Positions 52,346 through 60,180 of a DNA stretch of 64,000 nucleotides are shown here, piece after piece. Under the pieces are notes generated by a model. It did no database searches. It was not told the DNA's origin and saw only the letters and a program-made list of their open reading frames with translations. How positions within the stretch are numbered: the stretch's first letter is position 1; each line of letters begins with the position of its first letter. Position numbers and translations under genes: made by a program. Source of the stretch: Bacillus sp. AFS055030 (GTDB lineage: Bacteria; Bacillota; Bacilli; Bacillales; Bacillaceae_G); the NCBI RefSeq assembly GCF_002574545.1, contig NZ_NUGT01000009.1, positions 133,798 to 197,797 on the forward strand. Reading direction: 5' to 3'.

Positions 52346-52693
52346 ATGTCTAAAGTTATCCATGAATTTAACGACTATATACGAAAACTGCGTAAAGAAT
52401 TATTTGGTAAGGGCCCTGAAAGAATCCATACTGTTTTTGTTGAAAATATGGCTGTATCAACTTTGTATGGGAATCTGACACCTACTGAGCTATTTATTGC
52501 TCAAACTTCTGAAGGGCGTGATATTGTACATAATGCCAGAACTAAGATGATTCAAGATGTATATGCAAAAAATCATCCGGTTAAGTTAGAAGAAATCGTT
52601 AATGCAAAGTTTATCAATCTTTTCTCGGATATGAAAGTTGAAGAGGATCTTGCGATTTCAGTTTTTGTGTTTGATAAAAACTTAATTGATTAG
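52346..52693 (+). CDS. DUF2294 domain protein
   Basis: A 115-residue protein with MSKVIHEFNDYIRKLRKELFGKGPERI and LTPTELFIAQTSEGRDIVHNARTKMIQ, the conserved blocks of DUF2294. These proteins are often found with formate dehydrogenase or Moco genes in Bacillaceae; the role is unknown. It is on the opposite strand to its neighbours. ATG at 52346 has AAGGGGTA upstream; a strong terminator follows. Confidence 0.88.
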   Translation: MSKVIHEFNDYIRKLRKELFGKGPERIHTVFVENMAVSTLYGNLTPTELFIAQTSEGRDIVHNARTKMIQDVYAKNHPVKLEEIVNAKFINLFSDMKVEEDLAISVFVFDKNLID

Positions 52694-52727
52694 ATAGTAG
52701 AAGCTACTAATCAATTAAGCTTTTTTT
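52681..52727 (+). terminator. Terminator of the DUF2294 gene
   Basis: CTTAATTGATTAG and CTAATCAATTAAG form a long stem, followed by CTTTTTTT. Confidence 0.85.
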
Positions 52728-52734
52728 GCCGATC

Positions 52735-53217
52735 TTATTTATGGAAAAAGTCGCCGCTTTTACCACCTTTTTTTTGCACTAAAAACGTTTCTTTTATGAC
52801 CATACTTTTATCTACAGCTTTACACATATCGTAAAATGTAAGGCCAGCTACACTTACAGCTGTAAGTGCCTCCATTTCAACTCCAGTTTTTCCAGTACAT
52901 TTCACTGTCGCACGAATAATTAAATCATATCCATTTGGTGCCTCTACATATTCGAAAGTAAAATCAGTTCCTGAAAGTGCGATTGGGTGACACATTGGAA
53001 TAATGTCTGAAGTTTTTTTAGCTCCCATAATTCCAGCGATTTGTGCAACATTTAGTGGATCACCTTTTTTAATTAATCCATTTTGAATGGCTTCATATAA
53101 CTCCGTTGAGATTGAAATTGTACTCTGCGCAATTGCAACTCTTGTCGTAATGTCTTTTTCTGATATATCGACCATTTTAGGTCTTCCTTCTTCATTCCAA
53201 TGTGAAAATTCACTCAT
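52735..53217 (-). CDS. moaC: Cyclic pyranopterin monophosphate synthase MoaC
   Basis: A 160-residue enzyme. MoaC motifs are FSHWNEEGRPKMVDIS, IMGAKKTSDIIPMCHPIAL, TGVEMEALTAVSVAGLTFYDMCKAVDK and the closing KGGKSGDF. It completes the first stage of Moco synthesis after MoaA. The start is ATG at 53215-53217 behind GGAGGG. It is the last gene of the mob/moa run before the DUF2294 gene. Confidence 0.97.
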   Translation of the reverse strand: MSEFSHWNEEGRPKMVDISEKDITTRVAIAQSTISISTELYEAIQNGLIKKGDPLNVAQIAGIMGAKKTSDIIPMCHPIALSGTDFTFEYVEAPNGYDLIIRATVKCTGKTGVEMEALTAVSVAGLTFYDMCKAVDKSMVIKETFLVQKKGGKSGDFFHK

Positions 53218-53252
53218 AGAAGTCCCTCCAGAACATGCTTAAATTTGATCAA

Positions 53253-53822
53253 TTAAATCCAGTCATTTGGACTATTTATATTCTTAAAGATGATATCGTC
53301 ATTTGAAAATGGAACAGTCATTACATTTACTTCATTGAATAATAACTGGACTTTTCGATTTTTTTTATCTAACATCTCTTTCATTTTTTCGATGCAATTT
53401 CGATGATAGAGCGCAAATAGTGGTTGCAGTTTATCGGACTGGATTGGAACGATTGCATCAACATTCGTATTTTGTACCTTTTCAATCATATTTTTTACAA
53501 AATCAGCTGTAATAAATGGTGTGTCGCAGGCTAGGACAAAATACCAGTCTTTGTTTGGTAAGTTAGAAAATGCATTGTACATGGCATACAGAGGTCCTTG
53601 GTATTCTGTGCCTTCACCTTCAATGATAAAATCTAGATCATTTTTACTAAAATACGGAACTAGTTTTTCGTTCGTTGAAATGATGATCGGTGAAATCAAA
53701 TTTTCCTGTAAGGCTTCCACACTATATTCATACAATAATTTGTCTTTATACGTTTCAAACATTTTTGGTTTACCGTAACGGGATGATTTTCCACCTGCTA
53801 AAACGACGCCAGCTATATTCAT
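53253..53822 (-). CDS. mobA: Molybdenum cofactor guanylyltransferase MobA
   Basis: A 189-residue nucleotidyltransferase. It begins MNIAGVVLAGGKSSRYGKPK, the GTP-binding signature, and has WYFVLACDTPFIT with the metal-binding Asp. MobA links GMP to molybdopterin to give the MGD form that formate dehydrogenase needs. Its ATG overlaps the moaB stop by 4 bp. Length is typical. Confidence 0.95.
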   Translation of the reverse strand: MNIAGVVLAGGKSSRYGKPKMFETYKDKLLYEYSVEALQENLISPIIISTNEKLVPYFSKNDLDFIIEGEGTEYQGPLYAMYNAFSNLPNKDWYFVLACDTPFITADFVKNMIEKVQNTNVDAIVPIQSDKLQPLFALYHRNCIEKMKEMLDKKNRKVQLLFNEVNVMTVPFSNDDIIFKNINSPNDWI

Positions 53823-54316
53823 TGTCTGTTTAATTCTTCAACAAAATGTTGGCATGTCGGTAAAATTAGTTTTGTCATTGCTAGATTTACTGCGTTTTTT
53901 GAACCTGGAATGACGTAGATCGCTTTATCGTGAAAACTACCTGCAATTGCTCTACTAAACATAGCCTTTGGACCGATTTCTGAATAACTTAATGAACGAA
54001 ATAGTTCGCCAAACCCTTGCATTTCTTTATCCAGCATGTTTGAAATTGCTTCATATGTAACATCTCTTCTCGTAAAACCAGTACCACCTGTTATGATTAT
54101 CACTTGAATCGTTTCATCTTCGCTCCATGATCTTACAATCGATTCGATCAATGGGATTTCATCTTTAATGATTTGATAATCACAGACGATATGTTTTTGC
54201 TCATCTACTAAAGCTTTAATTCGTTTACCGCTCTCGTCATTTTCAACAGTTCTAGTATCACTAACTGTTAAAACTGCGACGTTAACAACCGCTTTTTCAT
54301 TATGTTTATGCATCAT
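53819..54316 (-). CDS. moaB: MoaB/MogA-family molybdopterin adenylyltransferase
   Basis: A 165-residue protein with AVLTVSDTRTVENDESGK, IIITGGTGFTRRDVTYEA and AIYVIPGSKNAVNLAM, motifs of the MoaB/MogA family. It adenylates molybdopterin before metal insertion by MoeA. ATG at 54314-54316, with AGTAGG upstream. It overlaps mobA by 4 bp. Confidence 0.93.
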   Translation of the reverse strand: MMHKHNEKAVVNVAVLTVSDTRTVENDESGKRIKALVDEQKHIVCDYQIIKDEIPLIESIVRSWSEDETIQVIIITGGTGFTRRDVTYEAISNMLDKEMQGFGELFRSLSYSEIGPKAMFSRAIAGSFHDKAIYVIPGSKNAVNLAMTKLILPTCQHFVEELNRQ

Positions 54317-54346
54317 TCAACCTACTTTCAAGCTTTATGAAAACCA

Positions 54347-54583
54347 TCATCCCCCACTAACTGGTGGAATAAATGCGACTGTATCTCCATCATTTACAAT
54401 TTCTTCATCCGTTACAAACTCTTCATTTACAGCAGTCATAATCTGATTCAGTTGTGGTAAATCATAGTTAGTCATAAGATAGTCTTTTAACGCTTTTACG
54501 TTTATGCCATTTTGATCGGTCACTGTCAATTCATCAGTCCCGACTTTCTCACGTAAATGAGCAAATAATAAAACTTTAATCAT
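54347..54583 (-). CDS. moaD: Molybdopterin synthase small subunit MoaD
   Basis: A 78-residue ubiquitin-like protein ending in SGG, the form whose terminal Gly is thiocarboxylated to donate sulfur. It starts MIKVLLFAHLREKVG. Its start overlaps the moaE stop (ATGA), with GGAGG inside the moaE end, so the subunits are made together. The MoeB/ThiF protein of the same locus is its likely activator. Confidence 0.96.
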   Translation of the reverse strand: MIKVLLFAHLREKVGTDELTVTDQNGINVKALKDYLMTNYDLPQLNQIMTAVNEEFVTDEEIVNDGDTVAFIPPVSGG

Positions 54584-55059
54584 TTCGATTCCTCCACACT
54601 TGGTTTTCCTTCTTCGTATGGTGTATTTTCCAATTGGTCACCAATCCACATCGTACCATCTTCCCAAAACTCTTTTTTCCAAATTGGAACGATCTGTTTA
54701 ATTCGTTCAATTGCGTATTCATTAGCTTCGTAAGCCACTTTACGATGCGGAGAGGAAACTGCAATAACAACGGCAATATCACTAATCTCTAATCTTCCAA
54801 CTCTATGTGTAATCGCCGCAATTGCTTCTGGCCATTTTTGCTTAATTTCATCACCAATTTGAGCAAGTTTTTTTACGGCCATTGATTCATATGCTTGATA
54901 CTCTAGCGACAAAGTCTTTTTCCCTTTTGTTAACTCTCTAACGGTACCTATAAAAACAGTAATGGCTCCGGCATTTCTACTTTTTACTTTATCGGAAACT
55001 TCCTCAACAACAATCGGTGTATCGACAATATTAAATAATGTTTGTTCCAAGTAAATCAC
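54580..55059 (-). CDS. moaE: Molybdopterin synthase large subunit MoaE
   Basis: A 159-residue protein with SRNAGAITVFIGTVRELTKGKK, SLEYQAYESMAVKKL, ITHRVGRLEISDIAVVIAVSSPHR and YAIERIKQIVPIWKKEFWEDG, all typical of MoaE. It joins two sulfurs to precursor Z with MoaD. The start is GTG at 55057-55059 or TTG three codons later; neither has a strong ribosome-binding site. The final Lys-rich motif is close to standard. Confidence 0.95.
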   Translation of the reverse strand: MIYLEQTLFNIVDTPIVVEEVSDKVKSRNAGAITVFIGTVRELTKGKKTLSLEYQAYESMAVKKLAQIGDEIKQKWPEAIAAITHRVGRLEISDIAVVIAVSSPHRKVAYEANEYAIERIKQIVPIWKKEFWEDGTMWIGDQLENTPYEEGKPSVEESK

Positions 55060-55078
55060 TTCACTTTTCTTTAATTAT

Positions 55079-56368
55079 TTACTTATATGCAGGTAGGAAA
55101 TCATACCAAGGCCATTTACTTCCCTCATGGTCTTCTAGTATTAATAAGTCAACCGACATACCTTTTTCATATTTTCTAGTTCCACCAGGTAAAACAATAA
55201 AGGCATCCGTATATGCTAATGAAGAAACAGCACTAGACTTATCAAAACCTGCTGGAATGGCTGTCAATTGACCTTCATCATAAACAATTTTACCTCTTAC
55301 AAATCTTGTAAAAGGATTTGCCTTTGGAAAGTTTTCGCCTAAAATGGCACTTACTCTTTTTAAATGTGGTGTTTCGTTAAACAAATAAGATTGGATAATC
55401 GGTCTAACAAATAATTCAAATCCCACAAAACAAGCAGATGGATTTCCTGATAAACCGAATAATAATTTATTTTCAAAATGCGCTACTGTTGTTACACTGC
55501 CAGGACGCATGGCAATTTTATTAAATAAAACTGTAGCGCCTAATCTAGCGTAAATATCTGGCAAATAGTCATAATCACCGACAGACACACCACCGGTCGT
55601 AATTAGAATATCCACTTGTTCTAAAGCCTTTTGAACTTCTGCAAAACAAGTATCGAAATCATCGCTAAACTTTCCTAAATATTTAGGGATTGCACCTGCT
55701 TTTTGAATTTGAGCTAGAACCATATAAGAATTACTATTGCGAATTTTACCTGGTTCGAGTGGTTCGTCGACATCTAGAAGCTCACTTCCTGTAGCAATGA
55801 CTCCAATGACTGGCTTTTTCGCTACAGGAACTTGACGATAGCCAAATGTAGCAAGTAAAGCCATCACTCCTGGGTTAATTTTAGTTCCCTTTTTAACTAG
55901 AATATCACCTTTATGCGTTTCTTCCCCTTGGAATGAGATATTATCGCCTTTTTGATAAGAGCGTTTAATTTCAATAAACGTTTTACCGTCAGCTTTAATC
56001 TCTTTCGCTAATTCAAGCATGACAACTGCTGAACAACCTTGAGGGATTTGAGCTCCTGTCATAATACGAACAGCCTGTAATGGAGCTACTTCATTTGGAA
56101 AAACAAAACCAGCTCCAATTTCTCCAACTACTTCAAAAACTGTAGGATTTTCATTGCTTGTAAGAATAGTATCTTCAGCTCGTATCGCAAAACCATCGTA
56201 CGGAGAACGGTCAAAAGCAGGAATATCTTGATCAGCTCTTAGATCATCAGCTAATACTCTCTCATACGCTAAATCGATTGATACCATTTCTTGCGATCCA
56301 CATTTGGCAAAATACATCACTTTACGAACCGCTTCTTCGACTGGAATTGGTACTCGTTTTTCAAGCAT
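55079..56368 (-). CDS. moeA: Molybdopterin molybdenumtransferase MoeA
   Basis: A 429-residue MoeA protein with DIPAFDRSPYDGFAIRAED, VRIMTGAQIPQGCSAVVM, GVIATGSELLD, LITTGGVSVGDYDYLPD and LFGLSGNPSACFVGFELF. It inserts molybdate into adenylated molybdopterin. The ATG at 56366-56368 is preferred because AGAGAGG abuts the earlier ATG. It lies 19 bp downstream of the moeB/thiF-type gene. Confidence 0.96.
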   Translation of the reverse strand: MLEKRVPIPVEEAVRKVMYFAKCGSQEMVSIDLAYERVLADDLRADQDIPAFDRSPYDGFAIRAEDTILTSNENPTVFEVVGEIGAGFVFPNEVAPLQAVRIMTGAQIPQGCSAVVMLELAKEIKADGKTFIEIKRSYQKGDNISFQGEETHKGDILVKKGTKINPGVMALLATFGYRQVPVAKKPVIGVIATGSELLDVDEPLEPGKIRNSNSYMVLAQIQKAGAIPKYLGKFSDDFDTCFAEVQKALEQVDILITTGGVSVGDYDYLPDIYARLGATVLFNKIAMRPGSVTTVAHFENKLLFGLSGNPSACFVGFELFVRPIIQSYLFNETPHLKRVSAILGENFPKANPFTRFVRGKIVYDEGQLTAIPAGFDKSSAVSSLAYTDAFIVLPGGTRKYEKGMSVDLLILEDHEGSKWPWYDFLPAYK

Positions 56369-56387
56369 TCTATTCATCCTCTCTCTA

Positions 56388-57404
56388 TTAACCTAATAAA
56401 CGATAATATAGTTTTTTAGCTTCTTGTATATCATTTGTGCCATGTACAAAAACCCTACCATCCAAAAATACAACAAATCGGTAGTCTTCGATCTGACAAG
56501 AAATCAAATAAGGATTTCGTTGAACTGTTCCTTGTTGTTTTAGTAGATTTTCTAGTTCATTAAAGTCGTAATTTTTAGTTACTGAAGGTCTAATTTGAAC
56601 CGTGTTTCGCCCACAAAGGGTACTTGTTTTCGTTTGATTTTCAAAGGCTAAATAAGGATATGTCCTATTTGTTCCACATGAAGGACAATCATCTGATTTG
56701 AGTTTCGTTAATTTAAATGAAAAATGTTCATTATTCCATAAATCAAATGTAAGGAATTTTGAATTAATAGCTGAGTAATCCTCAACTAATAGTTTTAATA
56801 CTTCAGCAACCTGGTATGCCGCAACTAATTGTACCGCAGGACTAATGACTCCGGCTGTGTCACATGTCACACCGGGTACTGGTAAACTTTTTAAGATACA
56901 ATTTAAACATGGCGTTTTACTTGGTAGAATCGTACAACACATACCAAAGCTCCCAACACAAGAGCCATATACCCACGGAATTTCATATTTCTGCGATAAA
57001 TCATTTATGATAAAACGAATATCAAAATTATCTGTTGCATCAATCATAACATCAGTGTCCTTTAAATGGACTTCCATATTATCTGCACTTGCATCCATTA
57101 CGAGCGCATTAATGCTCACATCTGAATTTATTTTTTGAAGACGCCCTTTTGCGGCGATTACTTTCGGCAATTTCTCAATTGCATCTTCTTCGGTATAAAG
57201 TTGCTGTCTTTGCAAGTTACTCATTTCAACATAATCTCGATCGATTAAAGTTAACTTTCCAATTCCAGCTCTAACAAGTGCCTCTGCGCTAGCACTTCCT
57301 AACGCTCCTGCCCCAACAATTAATACATGTTTTTTTCTAATTAACTCTTGTCCTTTTTCACCAATCGGAGTAAAAAGCTGCTGACGTGAATAGCGTTCTG
57401 ACAT
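56388..57404 (-). CDS. moeB: MoeB/ThiF-type adenylyltransferase
   Basis: A 338-residue E1-like enzyme. It begins with RYSRQQLFTPIGEKGQELI, then VLIVGAGALGSASAEALVRAGIGKLTLIDRD (ATP binding), DATDNFDIRFIIND and a Cys pair in CPSCGTN. It adenylates the carboxyl end of MoaD; ThiS is an alternative substrate, but no thi genes are near. The start is ATG at 57402-57404 behind GGAGG. A rhodanese-like tail is not apparent. Confidence 0.92.
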   Translation of the reverse strand: MSERYSRQQLFTPIGEKGQELIRKKHVLIVGAGALGSASAEALVRAGIGKLTLIDRDYVEMSNLQRQQLYTEEDAIEKLPKVIAAKGRLQKINSDVSINALVMDASADNMEVHLKDTDVMIDATDNFDIRFIINDLSQKYEIPWVYGSCVGSFGMCCTILPSKTPCLNCILKSLPVPGVTCDTAGVISPAVQLVAAYQVAEVLKLLVEDYSAINSKFLTFDLWNNEHFSFKLTKLKSDDCPSCGTNRTYPYLAFENQTKTSTLCGRNTVQIRPSVTKNYDFNELENLLKQQGTVQRNPYLISCQIEDYRFVVFLDGRVFVHGTNDIQEAKKLYYRLLG

Positions 57405-57499
57405 AAGATATCCTCCATTAAAGCAGGACTTAGCGAAAGAGAGTATAAGTTTTCTCCGGTTATCCTCACCAATTTTTCTGCTTTTCTTGTTTTCCTTCT

Positions 57500-57556
57500 A
57501 TTAAATAAAGCAGCATTAAGAAATCCTCATCATATAAGGAGTTCTGAATGCTGCTT
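57500..57556 (-). terminator. moaA terminator
   Basis: AAGCAGCATT/AATGCTGCTT outer stem with an inner AGAACTCCT/AGGATTTCT arm, followed by TTTATTT on the minus strand. It separates moaA from the moeB operon. Confidence 0.75.
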
Positions 57557-57651
57557 AAATTCCCTGCTAAACGAACAGAGTTCAAAATCATCACTTTCTA
57601 ATTTTCGGCTTGAAATTGCCTTTAATCCAAACCTTCTATTATTGGTAATGA

Positions 57652-58677
57652 TTAACCACCTATATGTGACATTTCAATTTTATGTGATGACTGATCATTC
57701 ATTTTTTTTGTATTACTTAATCGTTCATCTGAATAACGGTCAGTTCGATTGCTCCATATCGAAAAAATCGTTTCCTTTATTTGTTCATCATCTTGGCTAG
57801 AGCCTAGCAATTCCTTTAAATCATAACCTTTCGTTGCAAATAAACAAGTATATAATTTTCCTTCTGCAGATATACGTGCTCTAGTGCAAGTTGAACAAAA
57901 TGAATCGGTCACTGATGAAATAATTCCGATTTCATCATCACTATCCTTGTAACGATATCGATTAGCAACTTCTCCGACATAATTAGCTTCTGTAAATTCT
58001 AAAGGCATGACTTCATTGATTAGATCGATGATAGCTTGTTTTCCTACTACTTCATCAAGCTTCCAACCGTTATAATTACCAACATCCATATACTCAATAA
58101 AACGAAGAATATGTTTTTTCTCTTTAAAATATTGTGCCATCGGGATAATATCTTGTTCATTTTTGCCTTTTTGAACAACCATATTGATTTTAACCTTCAT
58201 TCCGATGTCAGAAGCAGCTTGGATTCCTTCTAGCACAGACTTTACATTTCCTCGATTACCACTCATATATGAAAAGCGTTCTTCATCTAAGGAATCTATG
58301 CTTACCGTTACTCTTCGTAAACCAGCTTCATATAAATCTTTTGCAAACTTTTTAAGTAAAGTACCGTTTGTCGTTAAAGCGATATCTTCCACACCATCTA
58401 TTTTAATTATACGTTCAATCAATTTAGGTAAATTTTTACGTAATAAAGGTTCCCCACCAGTAATTCTAATTTTTCTTACCCCTAAAGAGACAAAAATACG
58501 CGTTAATCTTTCTATTTCATCAAAAGAAAGTATTTTATCCTGTGATAAAAAAGAATAGTCCGGACCAAAGATTTCTTCTGGCATACAATAACGGCAACGA
58601 AAATTGCAGCGATCGGTAACAGATATACGTAAATCCTGTAAAGGTCGATGATGTTTATCCAATGCAACATTTTTCAT
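57652..58677 (-). CDS. moaA: GTP 3',8-cyclase MoaA
   Basis: A 341-residue radical SAM enzyme that begins Moco synthesis from GTP. The SAM cluster cysteines are Cys24, Cys28 and Cys31 in [10 protein letters not shown], and the second cluster is in [20 protein letters not shown]. It ends in the Gly-Gly tail needed for activity. The start is ATG at 58675-58677 behind GTGAGG. It lies 28 bp after fdhD. Confidence 0.97.
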   Translation of the reverse strand: MKNVALDKHHRPLQDLRISVTDRCNFRCRYCMPEEIFGPDYSFLSQDKILSFDEIERLTRIFVSLGVRKIRITGGEPLLRKNLPKLIERIIKIDGVEDIALTTNGTLLKKFAKDLYEAGLRRVTVSIDSLDEERFSYMSGNRGNVKSVLEGIQAASDIGMKVKINMVVQKGKNEQDIIPMAQYFKEKKHILRFIEYMDVGNYNGWKLDEVVGKQAIIDLINEVMPLEFTEANYVGEVANRYRYKDSDDEIGIISSVTDSFCSTCTRARISAEGKLYTCLFATKGYDLKELLGSSQDDEQIKETIFSIWSNRTDRYSDERLSNTKKMNDQSSHKIEMSHIGG

Positions 58678-58705
58678 AACGATTGCCTCACTTATCTTTT
58701 ATATT

Positions 58706-59533
58706 TCATAAAGGATTGTTCATCATTTCAAAATTAATCGAATCATTTAAAATTCGATTTGAATGAGTATATACATTCAACGATTGATTTCGAATAAAAC
58801 CAACTGTAGTAATGCCTAATTCTTCTGCCAATTGAAGAGCTAATTCTGTTGGAGCCGATTTAGTCAATATAACCTCACAACCAATTTTAGCTACTTTTAG
58901 TAAAATTTCAGAAGATAAACGGCCACTGAATACGATTATTTTATTTGAAATAGAAATATTATTTTTTAGACAATAACCGTAGATTTTATCTAATGCATTA
59001 TGTCTCCCAATATCCATTCTATTCAAGAGAATCCCATTTAAATCACATAAAGCTGCATTATGAACCCCACCTGTACCGTGAAACAAAAAAGCAGATTGTT
59101 GCATCTTCTCCATTAATCGAAAACAATCTTGAAATGATAGTCGAATATTCACTTCTTTCATTTTTTTAGCTGTTAATGCATCATTTACAAAAACAAACCC
59201 TTGTCTACTCATTCCACAGCAAGATGTAATATATCTTTTATTTTGAATCTCTTTATAATATGGATTCATTTTCTTTGTTTTCACATGGACAAAGCCTTCT
59301 TTTTCTTGGAACCATATGTTTTCAATATCTTCATAGTTTCGAATGACCCCTTCAGATGCTAGAAATCCTACAACCAGATCCTCAATATATTCTGGGGTAC
59401 TGACCATCGTAACAAATTCCTGTCCATTGATTTTTACTGTGACGGGATATTCTGTGACAATGCTGTCTACTATATAGTTTGTTTCACCATTTTCAAAGCG
59501 GAGAATCCCTCTTCTCACTTCAGTTGGTAACAT
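58706..59533 (-). CDS. fdhD: Formate dehydrogenase sulfurtransferase FdhD
   Basis: A 275-residue protein needed to sulfurate the molybdenum site of formate dehydrogenase. The catalytic cysteines are in ITSCCGMSRQG near residue 110, and the GTGGVHNAALCD and DIGRHNALDKIYGYC motifs are typical. The start is ATG at 59531-59533 behind AGAGGGG. It lies downstream of the FDH genes in the same direction. Confidence 0.95.
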   Translation of the reverse strand: MLPTEVRRGILRFENGETNYIVDSIVTEYPVTVKINGQEFVTMVSTPEYIEDLVVGFLASEGVIRNYEDIENIWFQEKEGFVHVKTKKMNPYYKEIQNKRYITSCCGMSRQGFVFVNDALTAKKMKEVNIRLSFQDCFRLMEKMQQSAFLFHGTGGVHNAALCDLNGILLNRMDIGRHNALDKIYGYCLKNNISISNKIIVFSGRLSSEILLKVAKIGCEVILTKSAPTELALQLAEELGITTVGFIRNQSLNVYTHSNRILNDSINFEMMNNPL

Positions 59534-59599
59534 TGTTTAGATTCCCCTCTTTTTGAAATATTTTTAATGTATATCATGTTTTTTTAAGAAATATTCATT

Positions 59600-59647
59600 A
59601 AGAGATGAACCTTTTAATTAGTTTTTTAATTAAATGGTTCATCTCTT
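59600..59647 (-). terminator. Terminator of the FDH operon
   Basis: AAGAGATGAACC/GGTTCATCTCTT, with an inner TTTAATTA/TAATTAAA arm, just after the DUF1641 gene. Confidence 0.75.
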
Positions 59648-59688
59648 ATTATTAAACTCTTTTCTATTAAATTCAAATTGTTTTTCTA

Positions 59689-60168
59689 TTATTCTTTTAG
59701 ACCTTTTCCCATACCTTTTAGAAAATTGATCCCAAAACCTACCGCACGGTTTACATCAGGGTCTTTTAATACTTTTACTAAATCAAGTATTCCTATTTTA
59801 TCATCCTTTTCGAGATGTTTATTTCCTTCATCGATTCCTTTTGTTACTGAATTGATGAACTTTGTTGTTAACTCTGGGTCGACACTTGAAAGTGCACCAA
59901 CAGCTCCCATCATATGATTGATGACATTCGTGACTGGTTCGCGGTTTATTTGTCCTAAAGCAATTTTTGTAATTTTTTCTTTCGATTGTAACATTGCATT
60001 TGTAGCTTCAAGGATACCTGCTTCATTTAATTCAGAAACGATGTTTAAAATTTTATTTAACGAATCTTCATTTTCTGCTAATAATAGCTTCAAATCTTCT
60101 AGTTTCTGCTGGTTTTGCTCTTCTTTAGTTGGTATATATTTTTTAATCGTCGTGATTGGTTGTGCCAT
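59689..60168 (-). CDS. DUF1641 protein (YrhD-like)
   Basis: A 159-residue helical protein with the TNVINHMMGAVGALSSVDPELT and NRAVGFGINFLKGMGKGL motifs of DUF1641. It lies 12 bp after the FDH gene, as yrhD follows yrhE in B. subtilis, and probably acts with the enzyme. The first in-frame ATG abuts AAAGGGG, so the next ATG (60166-60168) is taken as start. Confidence 0.9.
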   Translation of the reverse strand: MAQPITTIKKYIPTKEEQNQQKLEDLKLLLAENEDSLNKILNIVSELNEAGILEATNAMLQSKEKITKIALGQINREPVTNVINHMMGAVGALSSVDPELTTKFINSVTKGIDEGNKHLEKDDKIGILDLVKVLKDPDVNRAVGFGINFLKGMGKGLKE

Positions 60169-60180
60169 CTTCATTCCCCT

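Noticed and set aside
57405-57651. Possible Moco riboswitch between moaA and the moeB gene
   Set aside because: The hairpin there is best explained as the moaA terminator; I could not find the conserved multi-stem Moco RNA pattern.
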